In this document: positions 29,262-39,205 of the stretch, one piece after another
Position numbering within the stretch: the stretch's first letter is position 1
Layout: each line of letters opens with the position of its first letter
Source of the DNA: an uncultured Porphyromonadaceae bacterium
GTDB taxonomy: Bacteria; Bacteroidota; Bacteroidia; Bacteroidales; Muribaculaceae
Direction: 5' to 3'
NCBI GenBank assembly: GCA_947643665.1
Contig: CANRWW010000013.1
Coordinates: 1 to 64,000, forward strand
Length of the DNA: 64,000 bases
The notes under the pieces: generated by a model
The model's database searches: none
What the model was told of the DNA's origin: nothing
What the model saw: only the letters and a program-made list of their open reading frames with translations
Translations under genes and position numbers: made by a program

Positions 29262-31358
29262 ATGAACAACAAAGGTATTACCGCCTTCGCCATAGCCATG
29301 TGCGCGGCAGCAACACCGCAACTACACAGCGCAGACAAACAGCAGCGCACCTCAATAGAGGCTGCCCCTCTGGCTTCTGTGGAGGTAAACGATGCTTTCT
29401 GGGCTCCCAAACTGCAACTGTGGAGCACAACCACTGCCAACGACGTGCTGAACAAGTTTGAGGGACTGCATATAAAGGACAACAATCCCGATGCACGCCA
29501 TAACACCCTTGACAACTTCAGATCCGTGGCGAAAGGCGACCGCAATACCCACAACCATGTGAACCTGCCATGGTTCGACGGCCTCATCTACGAAAGCATC
29601 CGTGGGATAGCCGACCTGCTTGCCCAATACCCCGACGATGCACTGAAAGCAAGGGTAGACAACATTGTAGATCTCATTGCCGCCGCACAAGCCACCGAGC
29701 CAAGCGGTTTCATAAACACTTATACCCAACTTGAAGAAAACGACCACCGCTGGGGAGAGAATGGCGGCCTGTTAAGATGGATGCACGATGTGTACAACGC
29801 CGGAATGCTGATAGAAGCGGGAGTGCACTATTACAATGCCACAGGGGAAACGAAACTTCTTGAAGTGGCCACAAAGATGGCAAACCTCATGTATGACTAT
29901 ATGGGACCGGCTCCGAAACGCAATCTTATCCCGGCACATTCCGGACCAGAAGAAGCGCTTGTAAAACTCTACCGCGTTTATTCTTCCGATCCTGCCCTTG
30001 CAAAAAAGATAGATGCACCGGTAAACGCAGACAACTATCTGTCACTTGCCGAGTTCTGGATTGACCAACGCGGCCACCACTGCGGATTGCCCAACTGGGG
30101 CGGGTGGGGCAACGACAATGCCGAACGCTGGATAAAAGACAACAAATATGCCGACACTTCACTTTACGGCGACCATTCGCGCCCGACATTCGGGCCATAT
30201 GCGCAAGATTCCATACCCCTTGCCGAACAGCAGACGATCGAAGGGCACGCCGTGCGCGCCACCCTGTACCTGACCGGGGTAGCTGCGGCAGCCAAAGAGG
30301 ATGGCCGCAAAGATTATACGGAATCGGCGGCACGACTTTGGGACAACATGGTCGGACGCCGCATGTATGTGACTGGTGGAGTGGGTGCCATATCTTTCGA
30401 CGAGAAATTCGGCGACGATTATTTCCTCCCTTCCGACGCATATCTTGAAACCTGCGCAGCGGTGGGCTCCGGGTTTTTCAGCGGAAACATGCATCAGATC
30501 ACAGGCGATGCGAAATATATGGACGAATACGAACGTGTGCTGTACAACGGCGTTCTCACGGGCATATCCCTCACTGGCGACAACTATACCTACCAGAACC
30601 CGCTCAATTCCACCTCACATGCCCGATGGGAATGGCACGGATGCCCCTGCTGTCCTCCGATGTTCCTGAAATTCATGGGAGCCATGCCAGGAAACATCTA
30701 CTCGCACAAAGGCAACGAAATATTCGTAAACCTCTACACCGGCAGCAAAGCCACCCTGACCGCCGGGTCAACCGAAGTGGAACTGGCACAGACCACTTCA
30801 TATCCGTTCAAAGGGGATGTGAAATTGGAGGTAAACCCTGCCAAGAAATCAAAATTCACGCTCAAACTCCGCATACCGGGATGGGCACGCTCAGAGGAGA
30901 ATCCTTTCGGACTATACACCTCCACGGTATCATCACCTGTCAGCGTAAGCGTGAACGGTAAAAAAGTCAACGCTACCCTTGCCGACGGATACGCCGTCAT
31001 AGAACGGAAATGGAAAAAGGGTGACGTGGTAACACTGGAGCTGCCGATGAAACCGCGTTTCGTCACTGCCGACCCCAATGTCAAAGATCTCGAAGGACAG
31101 GTCGCCATAGCCTATGGCCCGATGGTGTATTGCCTTGAAAGCGTAGACAACAGCAGCCTTGAAGACTTGAGCATTGACACCTCATCATCGTTGCTCCTGT
31201 CTGTGAACATGCCCGAACTGGACAACGCCCCGGCAATAAGCGGCATAGCCGTAAACCCAAAGGGAGAAAGCCTGCCGTTCCGCGCCATACCGTACTACCT
31301 GCTCGGAAACCGCACGAAAGGCTCCCCATACAAAGTTTGGATGCCTGCCAGACGGTAA
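29262..31358 (+). CDS. Beta-L-arabinofuranosidase-like glycoside hydrolase (GH127, DUF1680)
   Basis: Signal peptide; DAYLETCAAVGS and WEWHGCPCCPPMFLKFMGAMPGNIYS, matching the Glu/Cys-zinc site of GH127. Confidence 0.88.
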   Translation: MNNKGITAFAIAMCAAATPQLHSADKQQRTSIEAAPLASVEVNDAFWAPKLQLWSTTTANDVLNKFEGLHIKDNNPDARHNTLDNFRSVAKGDRNTHNHVNLPWFDGLIYESIRGIADLLAQYPDDALKARVDNIVDLIAAAQATEPSGFINTYTQLEENDHRWGENGGLLRWMHDVYNAGMLIEAGVHYYNATGETKLLEVATKMANLMYDYMGPAPKRNLIPAHSGPEEALVKLYRVYSSDPALAKKIDAPVNADNYLSLAEFWIDQRGHHCGLPNWGGWGNDNAERWIKDNKYADTSLYGDHSRPTFGPYAQDSIPLAEQQTIEGHAVRATLYLTGVAAAAKEDGRKDYTESAARLWDNMVGRRMYVTGGVGAISFDEKFGDDYFLPSDAYLETCAAVGSGFFSGNMHQITGDAKYMDEYERVLYNGVLTGISLTGDNYTYQNPLNSTSHARWEWHGCPCCPPMFLKFMGAMPGNIYSHKGNEIFVNLYTGSKATLTAGSTEVELAQTTSYPFKGDVKLEVNPAKKSKFTLKLRIPGWARSEENPFGLYTSTVSSPVSVSVNGKKVNATLADGYAVIERKWKKGDVVTLELPMKPRFVTADPNVKDLEGQVAIAYGPMVYCLESVDNSSLEDLSIDTSSSLLLSVNMPELDNAPAISGIAVNPKGESLPFRAIPYYLLGNRTKGSPYKVWMPARR

Positions 31359-31406
31359 TCCTACACCAAAGCAAGATTTGTGATTCTAAATATTCATTTT
31401 AAACCT

Positions 31407-33731
31407 ATGTCATCTACACTTGTCAGGCGCTATGCGTTTACCGCCATAGCACTTTCGCCGGCTCTTGCGGGAACGGGTATGGCAGTTCCCAGGCACAATG
31501 ACGCGACAGTAATGTCAACCACTGCATACCGGTGGGTTGGCGACAGCATCATCCAGGGACCATTCAAGGCATATGCCGAGGGACCAGACCGCATCATATC
31601 GGATTATTCCGCAGTGCCAGGCTACTTCATGCCGATAGAAAAGGAATGGAAACTTAAAAACGACATTTCCGCATACCCCCGTCTCACCACTTCAAACACC
31701 CTGCATACGGCAATCTTCAACATGGGGCTTGACGAGATGGTAAACGCGGTGGAACCGGACAGCACACTGCGTACCGGCCGGGAATGGCCGGGGGTATGGA
31801 CGCGCGACGTCAGCTATTCCATAATACTTGCCATGGCGGCATTGCAGCCTGAAGTATCACGCATATCGCTTGAACATAAGATCTCACCTGCAGGGCGCAT
31901 CGTGCAGGACACAGGATCGGGAGGCGCCTGGCCGGTAAGTTCCGACCGTCAGATATGGGGCATCGCCGTTTTCGAGGTCTACAAGGCCACCGGCGACAAA
32001 GAGTGGCTGAAAAAAATATACCCGGTGATAAAAAACTCCCTGGAGGATGACTATGCAAGCATCTATGACAGGGAGACAGGGCTTGTGCGTGGAGAGACCT
32101 CCTTCATAGACTGGCGCGAGCAAAGTTACCCCACATGGATGCAGACCGCAGACATATACCGTAGCGAGGCGCTTGGCACCTCCGTGGTGCATGCTCAGGC
32201 TTGGCGTACCCTTGCGGAGATAGCTTCCATTCTCGGAGACAAAAAAGAAGCACGGACATACAGTGAGAGAGCCGACAAACTCGCCGAAGCGATCAACCGG
32301 GAACTGTGGATGGACGATAAAGGATATTACGCCATGTACCTTTACGGACGCGACCACCTCATCACCAATCCACGTGCCGAAACCCTCGGCGAATCACTGG
32401 CAATACTCTACGGCATAGCGCCGCAAGAGCGCGCACAATCCATAACAGAAAATAATCCTACCACACCTTTCGGCACTGCGATCTTCTACCCACAGATCGC
32501 CGACCAGCCCCCATATCACAACAATGCCCTCTGGCCATGGGTGGCAGCATACTGGACACTTGCCAATGCCAAAACCGGCAACGAGGAGGGGGTGTTGCAA
32601 GGGATAGGATCAATTTTCCGCCCGGCAGCCCTGTTCGCCACAAACAAAGAGAACTTCGTGCTTGACAACGGCGACATAGGCACACAACTAAACTCATCAA
32701 ACATGCTCTGGTGCCTCTCGGGCAACCTTGCCATGACGATGAACGTACTGTTCGGCATACACTACGAGACAGACGGCATACGTTTCGCACCATTCGTGCC
32801 CAAAGCGCTTGCCGACAGCCGGTCGCTTGACGGATTGCGTTACCGTGATGCCACACTCAATATCTCTGTCAGCGGCTATGGCAACCGCATTGCCAGCTTC
32901 AAGCTAAACGGGAAAGAGCATGAGCCGTTCATACCTACCGGCATCAAGGGTGAAAACGACATTTCGATAGTCATGGCAGACAACGACATCACTCCGATGC
33001 GGGTAAACGAAGTTGCCAACGCAAAAGCCCCGCTGACCCCTGTGGCATGGCTCAGCCACGATCCTGCGGTAGCTGATGCCGCATCTCCAGCCAACAACCT
33101 GCTGCAATGGAACCCCATCGAATATATCAACCATTACATCGTACTGCGTGACGGCAAGGAGGTCGCGCAGACCACTGAGACTTCATATGCGGCCACCATT
33201 CCGGGAGAGTACCAGGTGATCGGCGTGGATGGCAACGGCGTGCAATCTTTCGCCTCACAGCCCAGGAGCAACGCTCCTGAACTACGCGTGGATTTCAAAG
33301 GCGAGAAGCGGGAAATAATGTCGGAAGAAGCGCTACACAAACCCTCTGCTCCTATAAGCGGTTACCATGGCGATGGATTTGCCGAAACAGACCATGCCGC
33401 CCGCACGGTATCGTCCACAGTCAAGATACCTGAAGATGGATTATACTCCATAAGCGTACGTTATGCCAACGGCAATGGTCCCGTCAACACCGAAAACCGA
33501 TGCTCCATACGCACACTCAAAGTTGATGGCAAAGAAGCCGGCACCATAGTGATGCCACAGCGCGGCACCGGCAACTGGAACGACTGGGGGATGAGCAACA
33601 CCGTAAATGTGCGCCTCACTCCAGGCACGCATAGCCTATCGCTTGATTTCCTCCCGGTCAACGAAAACATGAACCTGAAAGTGAACCATGCCTTGACTGA
33701 CCTGATAGTCATCCGCCGTATCGCCCGGTAA
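31407..33731 (+). CDS. Six-hairpin glycosidase-like protein with C-terminal accessory domains
   Basis: REWPGVWTRDVSYSIILAMAALQPEV, DWREQSYPTWMQTADIYRSEALGTSVVHAQAWRTLA, ALWPWVAAYWTLANAKTG; C-terminal CBM-like jelly-roll ISVRYANGNGPVNTENRCSIRTL. Confidence 0.7.
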   Translation: MSSTLVRRYAFTAIALSPALAGTGMAVPRHNDATVMSTTAYRWVGDSIIQGPFKAYAEGPDRIISDYSAVPGYFMPIEKEWKLKNDISAYPRLTTSNTLHTAIFNMGLDEMVNAVEPDSTLRTGREWPGVWTRDVSYSIILAMAALQPEVSRISLEHKISPAGRIVQDTGSGGAWPVSSDRQIWGIAVFEVYKATGDKEWLKKIYPVIKNSLEDDYASIYDRETGLVRGETSFIDWREQSYPTWMQTADIYRSEALGTSVVHAQAWRTLAEIASILGDKKEARTYSERADKLAEAINRELWMDDKGYYAMYLYGRDHLITNPRAETLGESLAILYGIAPQERAQSITENNPTTPFGTAIFYPQIADQPPYHNNALWPWVAAYWTLANAKTGNEEGVLQGIGSIFRPAALFATNKENFVLDNGDIGTQLNSSNMLWCLSGNLAMTMNVLFGIHYETDGIRFAPFVPKALADSRSLDGLRYRDATLNISVSGYGNRIASFKLNGKEHEPFIPTGIKGENDISIVMADNDITPMRVNEVANAKAPLTPVAWLSHDPAVADAASPANNLLQWNPIEYINHYIVLRDGKEVAQTTETSYAATIPGEYQVIGVDGNGVQSFASQPRSNAPELRVDFKGEKREIMSEEALHKPSAPISGYHGDGFAETDHAARTVSSTVKIPEDGLYSISVRYANGNGPVNTENRCSIRTLKVDGKEAGTIVMPQRGTGNWNDWGMSNTVNVRLTPGTHSLSLDFLPVNENMNLKVNHALTDLIVIRRIAR

Positions 33732-33825
33732 ACCGGGTATATTCCGGATACGGCGGGTACAATTCCGGGTAGTATTTATTCATCACAACCATTTGCATAA
33801 CGCAGACATAAAACATAATAAAGCA

Positions 33826-33860
33826 AGGCCGGCGATGTGTCATTGACGCATCGCCGGCCT
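33826..33860. terminator. Bidirectional terminator between six-hairpin glycosidase and asnS
   Basis: 12-bp perfect stem AGGCCGGCGATG / CATCGCCGGCCT between convergent genes. Confidence 0.8.
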
Positions 33861-33881
33861 GCGTATTTCAGGAAAAATTGA

Positions 33882-35276
33882 TCAGAATTCAGCAGATTTC
33901 GGGGTACGGGGGAAAGGTATGACGTCGCGGATATTGGTCATACCTGTCACGAATAATACCAGACGCTCAAAACCGAGGCCGAAACCGGCGTGCGGGACAG
34001 TGCCGAAACGGCGTGTATCAAGATACCACCACATGTCTTTCATCGGTATGCCGAGTTCTTCGATACGGCCAATAAGTTTGTCGTAGTTCTCTTCACGCTC
34101 CGAGCCGCCGATGATTTCGCCGATGGCGGGGAAAAGCACATCCATGGCACGAACCGTGCGACCGTCGTCGTTGAGTTTCATATAGAACGCCTTGATCTCT
34201 TTTGGATATCCGGTAAGGATTACGGGGCGCTTGAAATGTTTCTCTACAAGGAAGCGTTCATGCTCGCTCTGGAGGTCAACCCCCCATGACACTGGGAACT
34301 CAAACTTATGACCGGAGTTCAGAAGTATGTCTATAGCCTCGGTATAGCTCAGGCGCACGAAATCCTCGCCGGTAACCGATTCCAGACGGGCAACCAGTTC
34401 CTTGTCGTAATGCTCGGCAAGGAATTCAATATCGTCGCGGCAATTGTCAAGAGCATATCGGATACAGTATTTGAGGAAGTCCTCAGCCAGATCCATATTC
34501 TCGTTGATGTCAATGAACGCCACTTCCGGCTCTATCATCCAGAACTCTGCCAGATGACGGGGGGTGTTGGAGTTCTCTGCACGGAAAGTAGGGCCGAAAG
34601 TATATATGGCCCCGAGAGCTGTAGCACCAAGCTCCCCTTCAAGCTGCCCACTCACGGTAAGGGCTGTAGGCTTGCCGAAGAAATCGGAAGAATAATCCAC
34701 CCCACCCTCTTCGGTACGGGGAAGATCATTGAGAGGAAGGGTGGTCACCTGGAACATGGCTCCGGCACCCTCGCAGTCGCTTGCTGTGATTAGCGGTGTG
34801 TTGAGGTAATAGAAACCCCTCTCCTGGAAATAGCGGTGGATGGCAAAAGCCAAAGCGGAACGCACGCGCAGCACGGCAGAGAAGGTGTTTGTGCGGGGAC
34901 GCAGATGGGCGATCTCACGCAGGAACTCCAAAGAGTGCCCTTTCTTCTGCAAGGGATAATTCTCAGGGTCGGCAGTGCCGTAAAGTTCCATTTCGCGTGC
35001 CTGGATCTCAATGGTCTGCCCCTTTCCCTGGCTTTCTACAAGGATGCCGTCCACACGGATGGCCGATCCTGTGGTAAGCGGTTTGAGCTGCTCATCGGTG
35101 AAGGCGTTCATGTCGAACACGATCTGTATGTTGCGTATGGTGGAACCGTCGTTGAGTGCCACAAACTGCACATATTTGTTACCGCGGTGGGTACGTACCC
35201 ACCCTTTGACACACACCTCCTGCCCTATCAGCTCTGTGGCACTGGCAAAAAGGTCAGATATCTTTATACGTTTCAT
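33882..35276 (-). CDS. asnS: Asparaginyl-tRNA synthetase
   Basis: [92 protein letters not shown]. Confidence 0.97.
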   Translation of the reverse strand: MKRIKISDLFASATELIGQEVCVKGWVRTHRGNKYVQFVALNDGSTIRNIQIVFDMNAFTDEQLKPLTTGSAIRVDGILVESQGKGQTIEIQAREMELYGTADPENYPLQKKGHSLEFLREIAHLRPRTNTFSAVLRVRSALAFAIHRYFQERGFYYLNTPLITASDCEGAGAMFQVTTLPLNDLPRTEEGGVDYSSDFFGKPTALTVSGQLEGELGATALGAIYTFGPTFRAENSNTPRHLAEFWMIEPEVAFIDINENMDLAEDFLKYCIRYALDNCRDDIEFLAEHYDKELVARLESVTGEDFVRLSYTEAIDILLNSGHKFEFPVSWGVDLQSEHERFLVEKHFKRPVILTGYPKEIKAFYMKLNDDGRTVRAMDVLFPAIGEIIGGSEREENYDKLIGRIEELGIPMKDMWWYLDTRRFGTVPHAGFGLGFERLVLFVTGMTNIRDVIPFPRTPKSAEF

Positions 35277-35305
35277 TGTGTCGTGATTGATTTAAAAGGG
35301 CGCGA

Positions 35306-36979
35306 TTATTCGAATGAGCCCATTTTGAGATAGTTAACCTCCTCCTGTGTAAGATAGCGCCAACGGCCGCGGGGAAGGTTCTTTTTGGTGAGACCGGCAA
35401 AATAAACGCGGTCAAGTTTTGTCACATGATATCCGAGAGACTCGAATATACGGCGCACGATACGGTTGCGCCCGGAGTGGATCTCAATACCTGCCTGGTT
35501 GCGGTCTGTCTCTGTGGCATAACTTATGGCGTCGGCATGTATGGGGCCATCCTCAAGTTCTATGCCGTCGGCTATGCGCTGCATATCCTCCTCGGTGATA
35601 TCCTTGTCTGTCCACACATGGTATATTTTTTTCTTGACATACTTGGGATGTGTGAGCTTTGAGGCAAGGTCTCCATCATTGGTAAGCAACAGCACACCTG
35701 TGGTGTTGCGGTCAAGGCGTCCTACAGGATAGATACGCTCGTTGCATGCACCCTTTACAAGATCAAGCACCGTAGTGCGGCCATTTGGGTCATCGGATGT
35801 GGTGACACAGTCTTTTGGCTTGTTGAGCAGTATGTAGCATTTGCTCTCAAGTGCCACTATCTTCTCGTCATACTCCACCGTATCAGTATGGGAGATCTTT
35901 GTGCCGAGTTCGGTAACCACTTCACCGTTTACTTTCACAAGCCCCTGCTGTATGAATTCATCGGCCTCCCGACGGGAGCAGATTCCGGAATTTGCCATGA
36001 ACTTGTTCAAGCGGATCTTTTCATCCGGATCAAGCACCGGCATTTCATATTCCACACGCTTGGGACGAGGGATAAAGCTCTTGCCCTGACGCATGTTGTT
36101 TTTCTGGAAACGTCCACCCTGGCCGGGACGGTTGAAACCGCCCTGATTGCGATTATAACCACCCTGCCCAGGACGATTATTGTTATAAGGGCGCTGCTGG
36201 CCGTAACCACCTTGCTGACCCTGGTTGTTGTAGCCGCCGGGACGGTTGTTGTAGGGGCGCTGCTGGCCGTAACCGCCCTGCTGGCCCTGGTTGTTGTAGC
36301 CGCCGGGACGGTTGTTGTAAGGGCGCTGCTGGCCGTAACCACCCTGCTGGCCCTGGTTGTTGTAGCCGCCGGGACGGTTGTTGTAGGGGCGCTGCTGGCC
36401 GTAACCGCCCTGCTGGCCCTGGTTGTTATAGCGTGGCTGGTAACCGCCCTGCTGACGGTTATTGTTATATGGGCGCTGGCCATAATTGTTACGAGGCTGA
36501 TAACCGCCCTGCTGGGGCTGTTGTGCAGCTGCACCTTCTACACCTTCGGCTGAAGCGGTTGCAGATAGAGCGGTTGCCGATGATGTTTCACCGATAGTAT
36601 CCGGTGCCTCCGGACGTGGCTGCGGATTGTAAGGGCGCTGCTGGTTATAGCCGCCGGGACGACGGTTGTAGCCACCCTGCTGACCCTGGTTGTTGTAACG
36701 TGACTGGCCGTAACCACCCTGCGGACGGTTGTTGTTATATGGGCGCTGGCCATAACCGCCCTGCGGACGCTGTTGGCCGTAATTGTTACGGGGCTGATAG
36801 CCACCCTGTCTGGGTTGGTAACCACCTTGTGGGCGCTCTGCGTTCTCGCCACGATGTTCTCCATCGTTAAAATTCTGATTCTCGTAATGATTGTCGGCTG
36901 CATTAGCAGTGTTGTCATTAAGCCCGACCGGTTGCCCGATGCGAGGGCGTTTCGGTTTTTTAGCTTCGTTAGCTTCCAT
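35306..36979 (-). CDS. RluB/RsuA-family pseudouridine synthase with ~310-aa Y/G/N/Q/R-rich repetitive N-terminal extension
   Basis: C-terminal S4 (IRLNKFMANSGICSRREADEFIQQGLVKVNGEVV) and YPVGRLDRNTTGVLLLTNDGDLASKLTHPKY; N-terminal GGYNNQGQQGGYGQQRPYNNRP repeats. Confidence 0.93.
   Translation of the reverse strand: MEANEAKKPKRPRIGQPVGLNDNTANAADNHYENQNFNDGEHRGENAERPQGGYQPRQGGYQPRNNYGQQRPQGGYGQRPYNNNRPQGGYGQSRYNNQGQQGGYNRRPGGYNQQRPYNPQPRPEAPDTIGETSSATALSATASAEGVEGAAAQQPQQGGYQPRNNYGQRPYNNNRQQGGYQPRYNNQGQQGGYGQQRPYNNRPGGYNNQGQQGGYGQQRPYNNRPGGYNNQGQQGGYGQQRPYNNRPGGYNNQGQQGGYGQQRPYNNNRPGQGGYNRNQGGFNRPGQGGRFQKNNMRQGKSFIPRPKRVEYEMPVLDPDEKIRLNKFMANSGICSRREADEFIQQGLVKVNGEVVTELGTKISHTDTVEYDEKIVALESKCYILLNKPKDCVTTSDDPNGRTTVLDLVKGACNERIYPVGRLDRNTTGVLLLTNDGDLASKLTHPKYVKKKIYHVWTDKDITEEDMQRIADGIELEDGPIHADAISYATETDRNQAGIEIHSGRNRIVRRIFESLGYHVTKLDRVYFAGLTKKNLPRGRWRYLTQEEVNYLKMGSFE
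36233..36430. repeat. Three exact-length 66-bp tandem units within the pseudouridine synthase gene (a further diverged unit at 36181-36232)
   Basis: Unit gccgccgggacggttgttgta[g/a]gggcgctgctggccgtaacc[g/a]ccctgctggccctggttgtt[g]ta starts at 36233, 36299 and 36365. Confidence 0.92.
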
Positions 36980-37119
36980 GTCAAATAAAAAAATAGTGTA
37001 GTGATGCCAACCGTTGAGTTATAGCTGCCTCTCGGCATGCTCAATAGTTATGTCTACAATATGAATAAATGAATTATATTTGTGTTAATAAGTTCCGTTT
37101 AAATATTTTGGATTTAATC

Positions 37120-37247
37120 CGTAAAAGCAATCCCTCTGTTTTTACATGTTTAGAAGAGGCTATGAGGCTGAGGACAGGAAACCAAAGAGAGTCCCCCAGC
37201 ACCATTGAACTGCTTGTGCCACGCGCCACTGCACGCTCCACAAAAAG
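37120..37247 (-). ncRNA. Candidate small structured RNA or long structured leader of the pseudouridine synthase gene
   Basis: Consensus promoter at 37254-37284 (-); hairpin GCTG-GG-GGAC/GTCC-T-CAGC (37167-37200); second stem GTAAAA/TTTTAC (37121-37145). No covariance test done. Confidence 0.35.
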
Positions 37248-37253
37248 TTAACA

Positions 37254-37284
37254 CAAAAGTAGCTGAAAACTCCGAAATTCCAAA
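37254..37284 (-). promoter_or_regulatory. Bacteroidetes-type promoter firing into the 37.0-37.25 kb intergenic region
   Basis: Minus strand TTTG, 19-nt spacer, TACTTTTG. Confidence 0.55.
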
Positions 37285-37389
37285 ACCATTTTATGATTTT
37301 TTTGCAACCCGGACTCAATATAAGGACGCCAAACGTTTATTATCAAAAGATTTCAGTTCGGCAATTATTGTTTCACACGCGATACGGCA

Positions 37390-38385
37390 TCAATTATCCC
37401 TTGATATGATGAAGTCAATAAGTGCGATAAATGAGTCTGTTATGTCAGAGCGGTCAAAACGGGAAAGGAGACTGACAGCCTCGTCGCGCATGCGCCGCAT
37501 CACATCCTCGGCATATTCAATGCCGCCATTTTCAATAGCAAAGGCTATCAACGCATTTATTTCATTTGTATCAAGCGCCTCTTTACGAGCTAAAGACTCC
37601 ATCTCGGCATGGCGCGGATGAGAGGTGTTTTTCAGAGCATGGAGAAGGGGCAAGGTCACTTTCCCTTCACGCAGGTCATTGCCGGTAGGTTTCCCGATTT
37701 TTTCGTCGGAAAAATAATCGAATATGTCATCCTTGATCTGGAAACACAATCCGAGAAGACGTGCATATTCCCGGAGCGTGTCAAGACGGTCGTCGTCCAC
37801 TCCTGTAGCATAGGCCCCTACTTCCACGCATGACACAAAAAGCGAGGCTGTCTTTCGGTAGATGATATTGAAATATGCCTGCTCGTCAAGCTCGTTGTAA
37901 CGGGCATTGTATATCTCGTCCAGTTCCCCGATAGACAGGAGGCGCCCAAGATTGGATATGGAATGTATTATACGGATATCGTTTGTATCCGCACCTTGAA
38001 GAAGTGCATTGGAAAGGAAAAAGTCGCCGACAAGCACTGCAAGGTGATTGTCCCACGTTCCGTTGATGGTGGCAGCTCCACGCCGTGTGACGGTATCATC
38101 CACCACGTCATCATGGATTAGCGATGCATTATGCAGCAACTCCACCGCCGTGGCACCTGCAAGCACATTGTCGTTCACCTCACCCAGCAGGTGTGCGCTA
38201 AGAAGCACAAGTATGGGGCGTATCTGCTTCCCCTTCTTTTCAAGATAATGATGCACCACCCTGTTCATAAGCGCATTGGGCGAATCAAGCGCCGACAATA
38301 TACGGTCGTTCAGGCGCTTCAGATCTGGAGCCAGGGTATGTTGGATCGTTTGGAACGGGGTCATTATTTCTAATGAGGGATGCAT
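37390..38385 (-). CDS. Polyprenyl synthetase (IspB/octaprenyl-diphosphate synthase-like)
   Basis: KKGKQIRPILVLLSAHLLGE, LLHNASLIHDDVVDD, QIKDDIFDYFSDEKIGKPTGNDLREGKVTLPLLHAL. Track start at 38439 overlaps the trmB start; internal ATG preferred. Confidence 0.93.
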   Translation of the reverse strand: MHPSLEIMTPFQTIQHTLAPDLKRLNDRILSALDSPNALMNRVVHHYLEKKGKQIRPILVLLSAHLLGEVNDNVLAGATAVELLHNASLIHDDVVDDTVTRRGAATINGTWDNHLAVLVGDFFLSNALLQGADTNDIRIIHSISNLGRLLSIGELDEIYNARYNELDEQAYFNIIYRKTASLFVSCVEVGAYATGVDDDRLDTLREYARLLGLCFQIKDDIFDYFSDEKIGKPTGNDLREGKVTLPLLHALKNTSHPRHAEMESLARKEALDTNEINALIAFAIENGGIEYAEDVMRRMRDEAVSLLSRFDRSDITDSFIALIDFIISRDN

Positions 38386-38405
38386 TATCTCTTGATTATC
38401 GGGCG

Positions 38406-38433
38406 CAAAGTTACACACTTTTTCGTAATTTTG
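38406..38433. promoter_or_regulatory. Back-to-back divergent -7 boxes between polyprenyl synthetase and trmB
   Basis: Minus-strand TAACTTTG (38406-38413) and plus-strand TAATTTTG (38426-38433). Confidence 0.45.
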
Positions 38434-38437
38434 TGGC

Positions 38438-39205
38438 ATGGGAAAGAATAAACTGAAAAAATTCCGGGAGATGGAGACACTTGACTGTGTTTTCCAATAT
38501 CCTTTCGGCGTGCTCCGCGAGCAGGGTTTCCCTTTGCGCGGACGTTGGAACTGCGACTATTTCCGAAACGACGGACCAATTGTGCTTGAACTTGGATGCG
38601 GCAAGGGGGAATATACCGTGGGGCTTGCAGAACGGTTTCCGGAGAAGAATTTCATCGGTATTGACATAAAAGGCGCACGCATGTGGACAGGAGCTTGCCA
38701 GGTGCGTGACCGCGGCCTGAAAAACGCGGCTTTCCTGCGTACCAACATAGAACTTCTCCCCCACTTTTTCGCTCCATCCGAAATAAGCGAGATATGGATC
38801 ACATTCCCTGATCCACAGATGAAAAAAGTGCGCAAACGACTTACATCCACCACATTCATGCAACTTTACAGACAGGTGATGAAAGACGGTGGAATAGTGA
38901 AACTCAAGACAGACAGCCCGTTCCTGTTCACATATACCCGGTTGATGGCCGAACTTAACGGGATCATACCTGAAGCCTGCACCGACAACCTCTACGAATC
39001 AGGAATTGCCGATGACATACTCCAGATCCGCACTTTTTATGAACAGCAATGGCTTGAACGTGGTCTAACAATAAAATATATCGCTTTCCCACTCGCACAA
39101 GAGGGTGACCTCGAAGAACCGCAAGACGACATACCGCTTGATACATACCGGAGTTTTTCGCGCGGAACCCTGGAACAGAAAGAAATTGAGAAATTGAGAA
39201 ATTGA
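38438..39205 (+). CDS. trmB: tRNA (guanine-N7-)-methyltransferase
   Basis: GKNKLKKFREMETL; VLELGCGKGEYTVGLAERFPEKNFIGIDIKGARMW; ITFPDPQMKKVRKRLTS. Confidence 0.95.
   Translation: MGKNKLKKFREMETLDCVFQYPFGVLREQGFPLRGRWNCDYFRNDGPIVLELGCGKGEYTVGLAERFPEKNFIGIDIKGARMWTGACQVRDRGLKNAAFLRTNIELLPHFFAPSEISEIWITFPDPQMKKVRKRLTSTTFMQLYRQVMKDGGIVKLKTDSPFLFTYTRLMAELNGIIPEACTDNLYESGIADDILQIRTFYEQQWLERGLTIKYIAFPLAQEGDLEEPQDDIPLDTYRSFSRGTLEQKEIEKLRN

Noticed and set aside
36233-36430. Regular tandem repeats resembling an array
   Set aside because: Not CRISPR: units are contiguous coding repeats of 66 bp in frame with no unique spacers and no cas genes.
35888-36553. Antisense ORF of 221 aa with hydrophobic ALLAVTALLALVVVAAGTVVV repeats
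   Set aside because: It is the reverse strand of the Y/G/N/Q-rich pseudouridine synthase repeat; its open frame and hydrophobicity follow from repeat composition, and the sense frame has clear S4/PSUS homology.
37069-37251. 60-aa ORF MNYICVNKF...ARSTKS
   Set aside because: No domain, no promoter on that strand, and it covers the candidate RNA/leader hairpins on the opposite strand.
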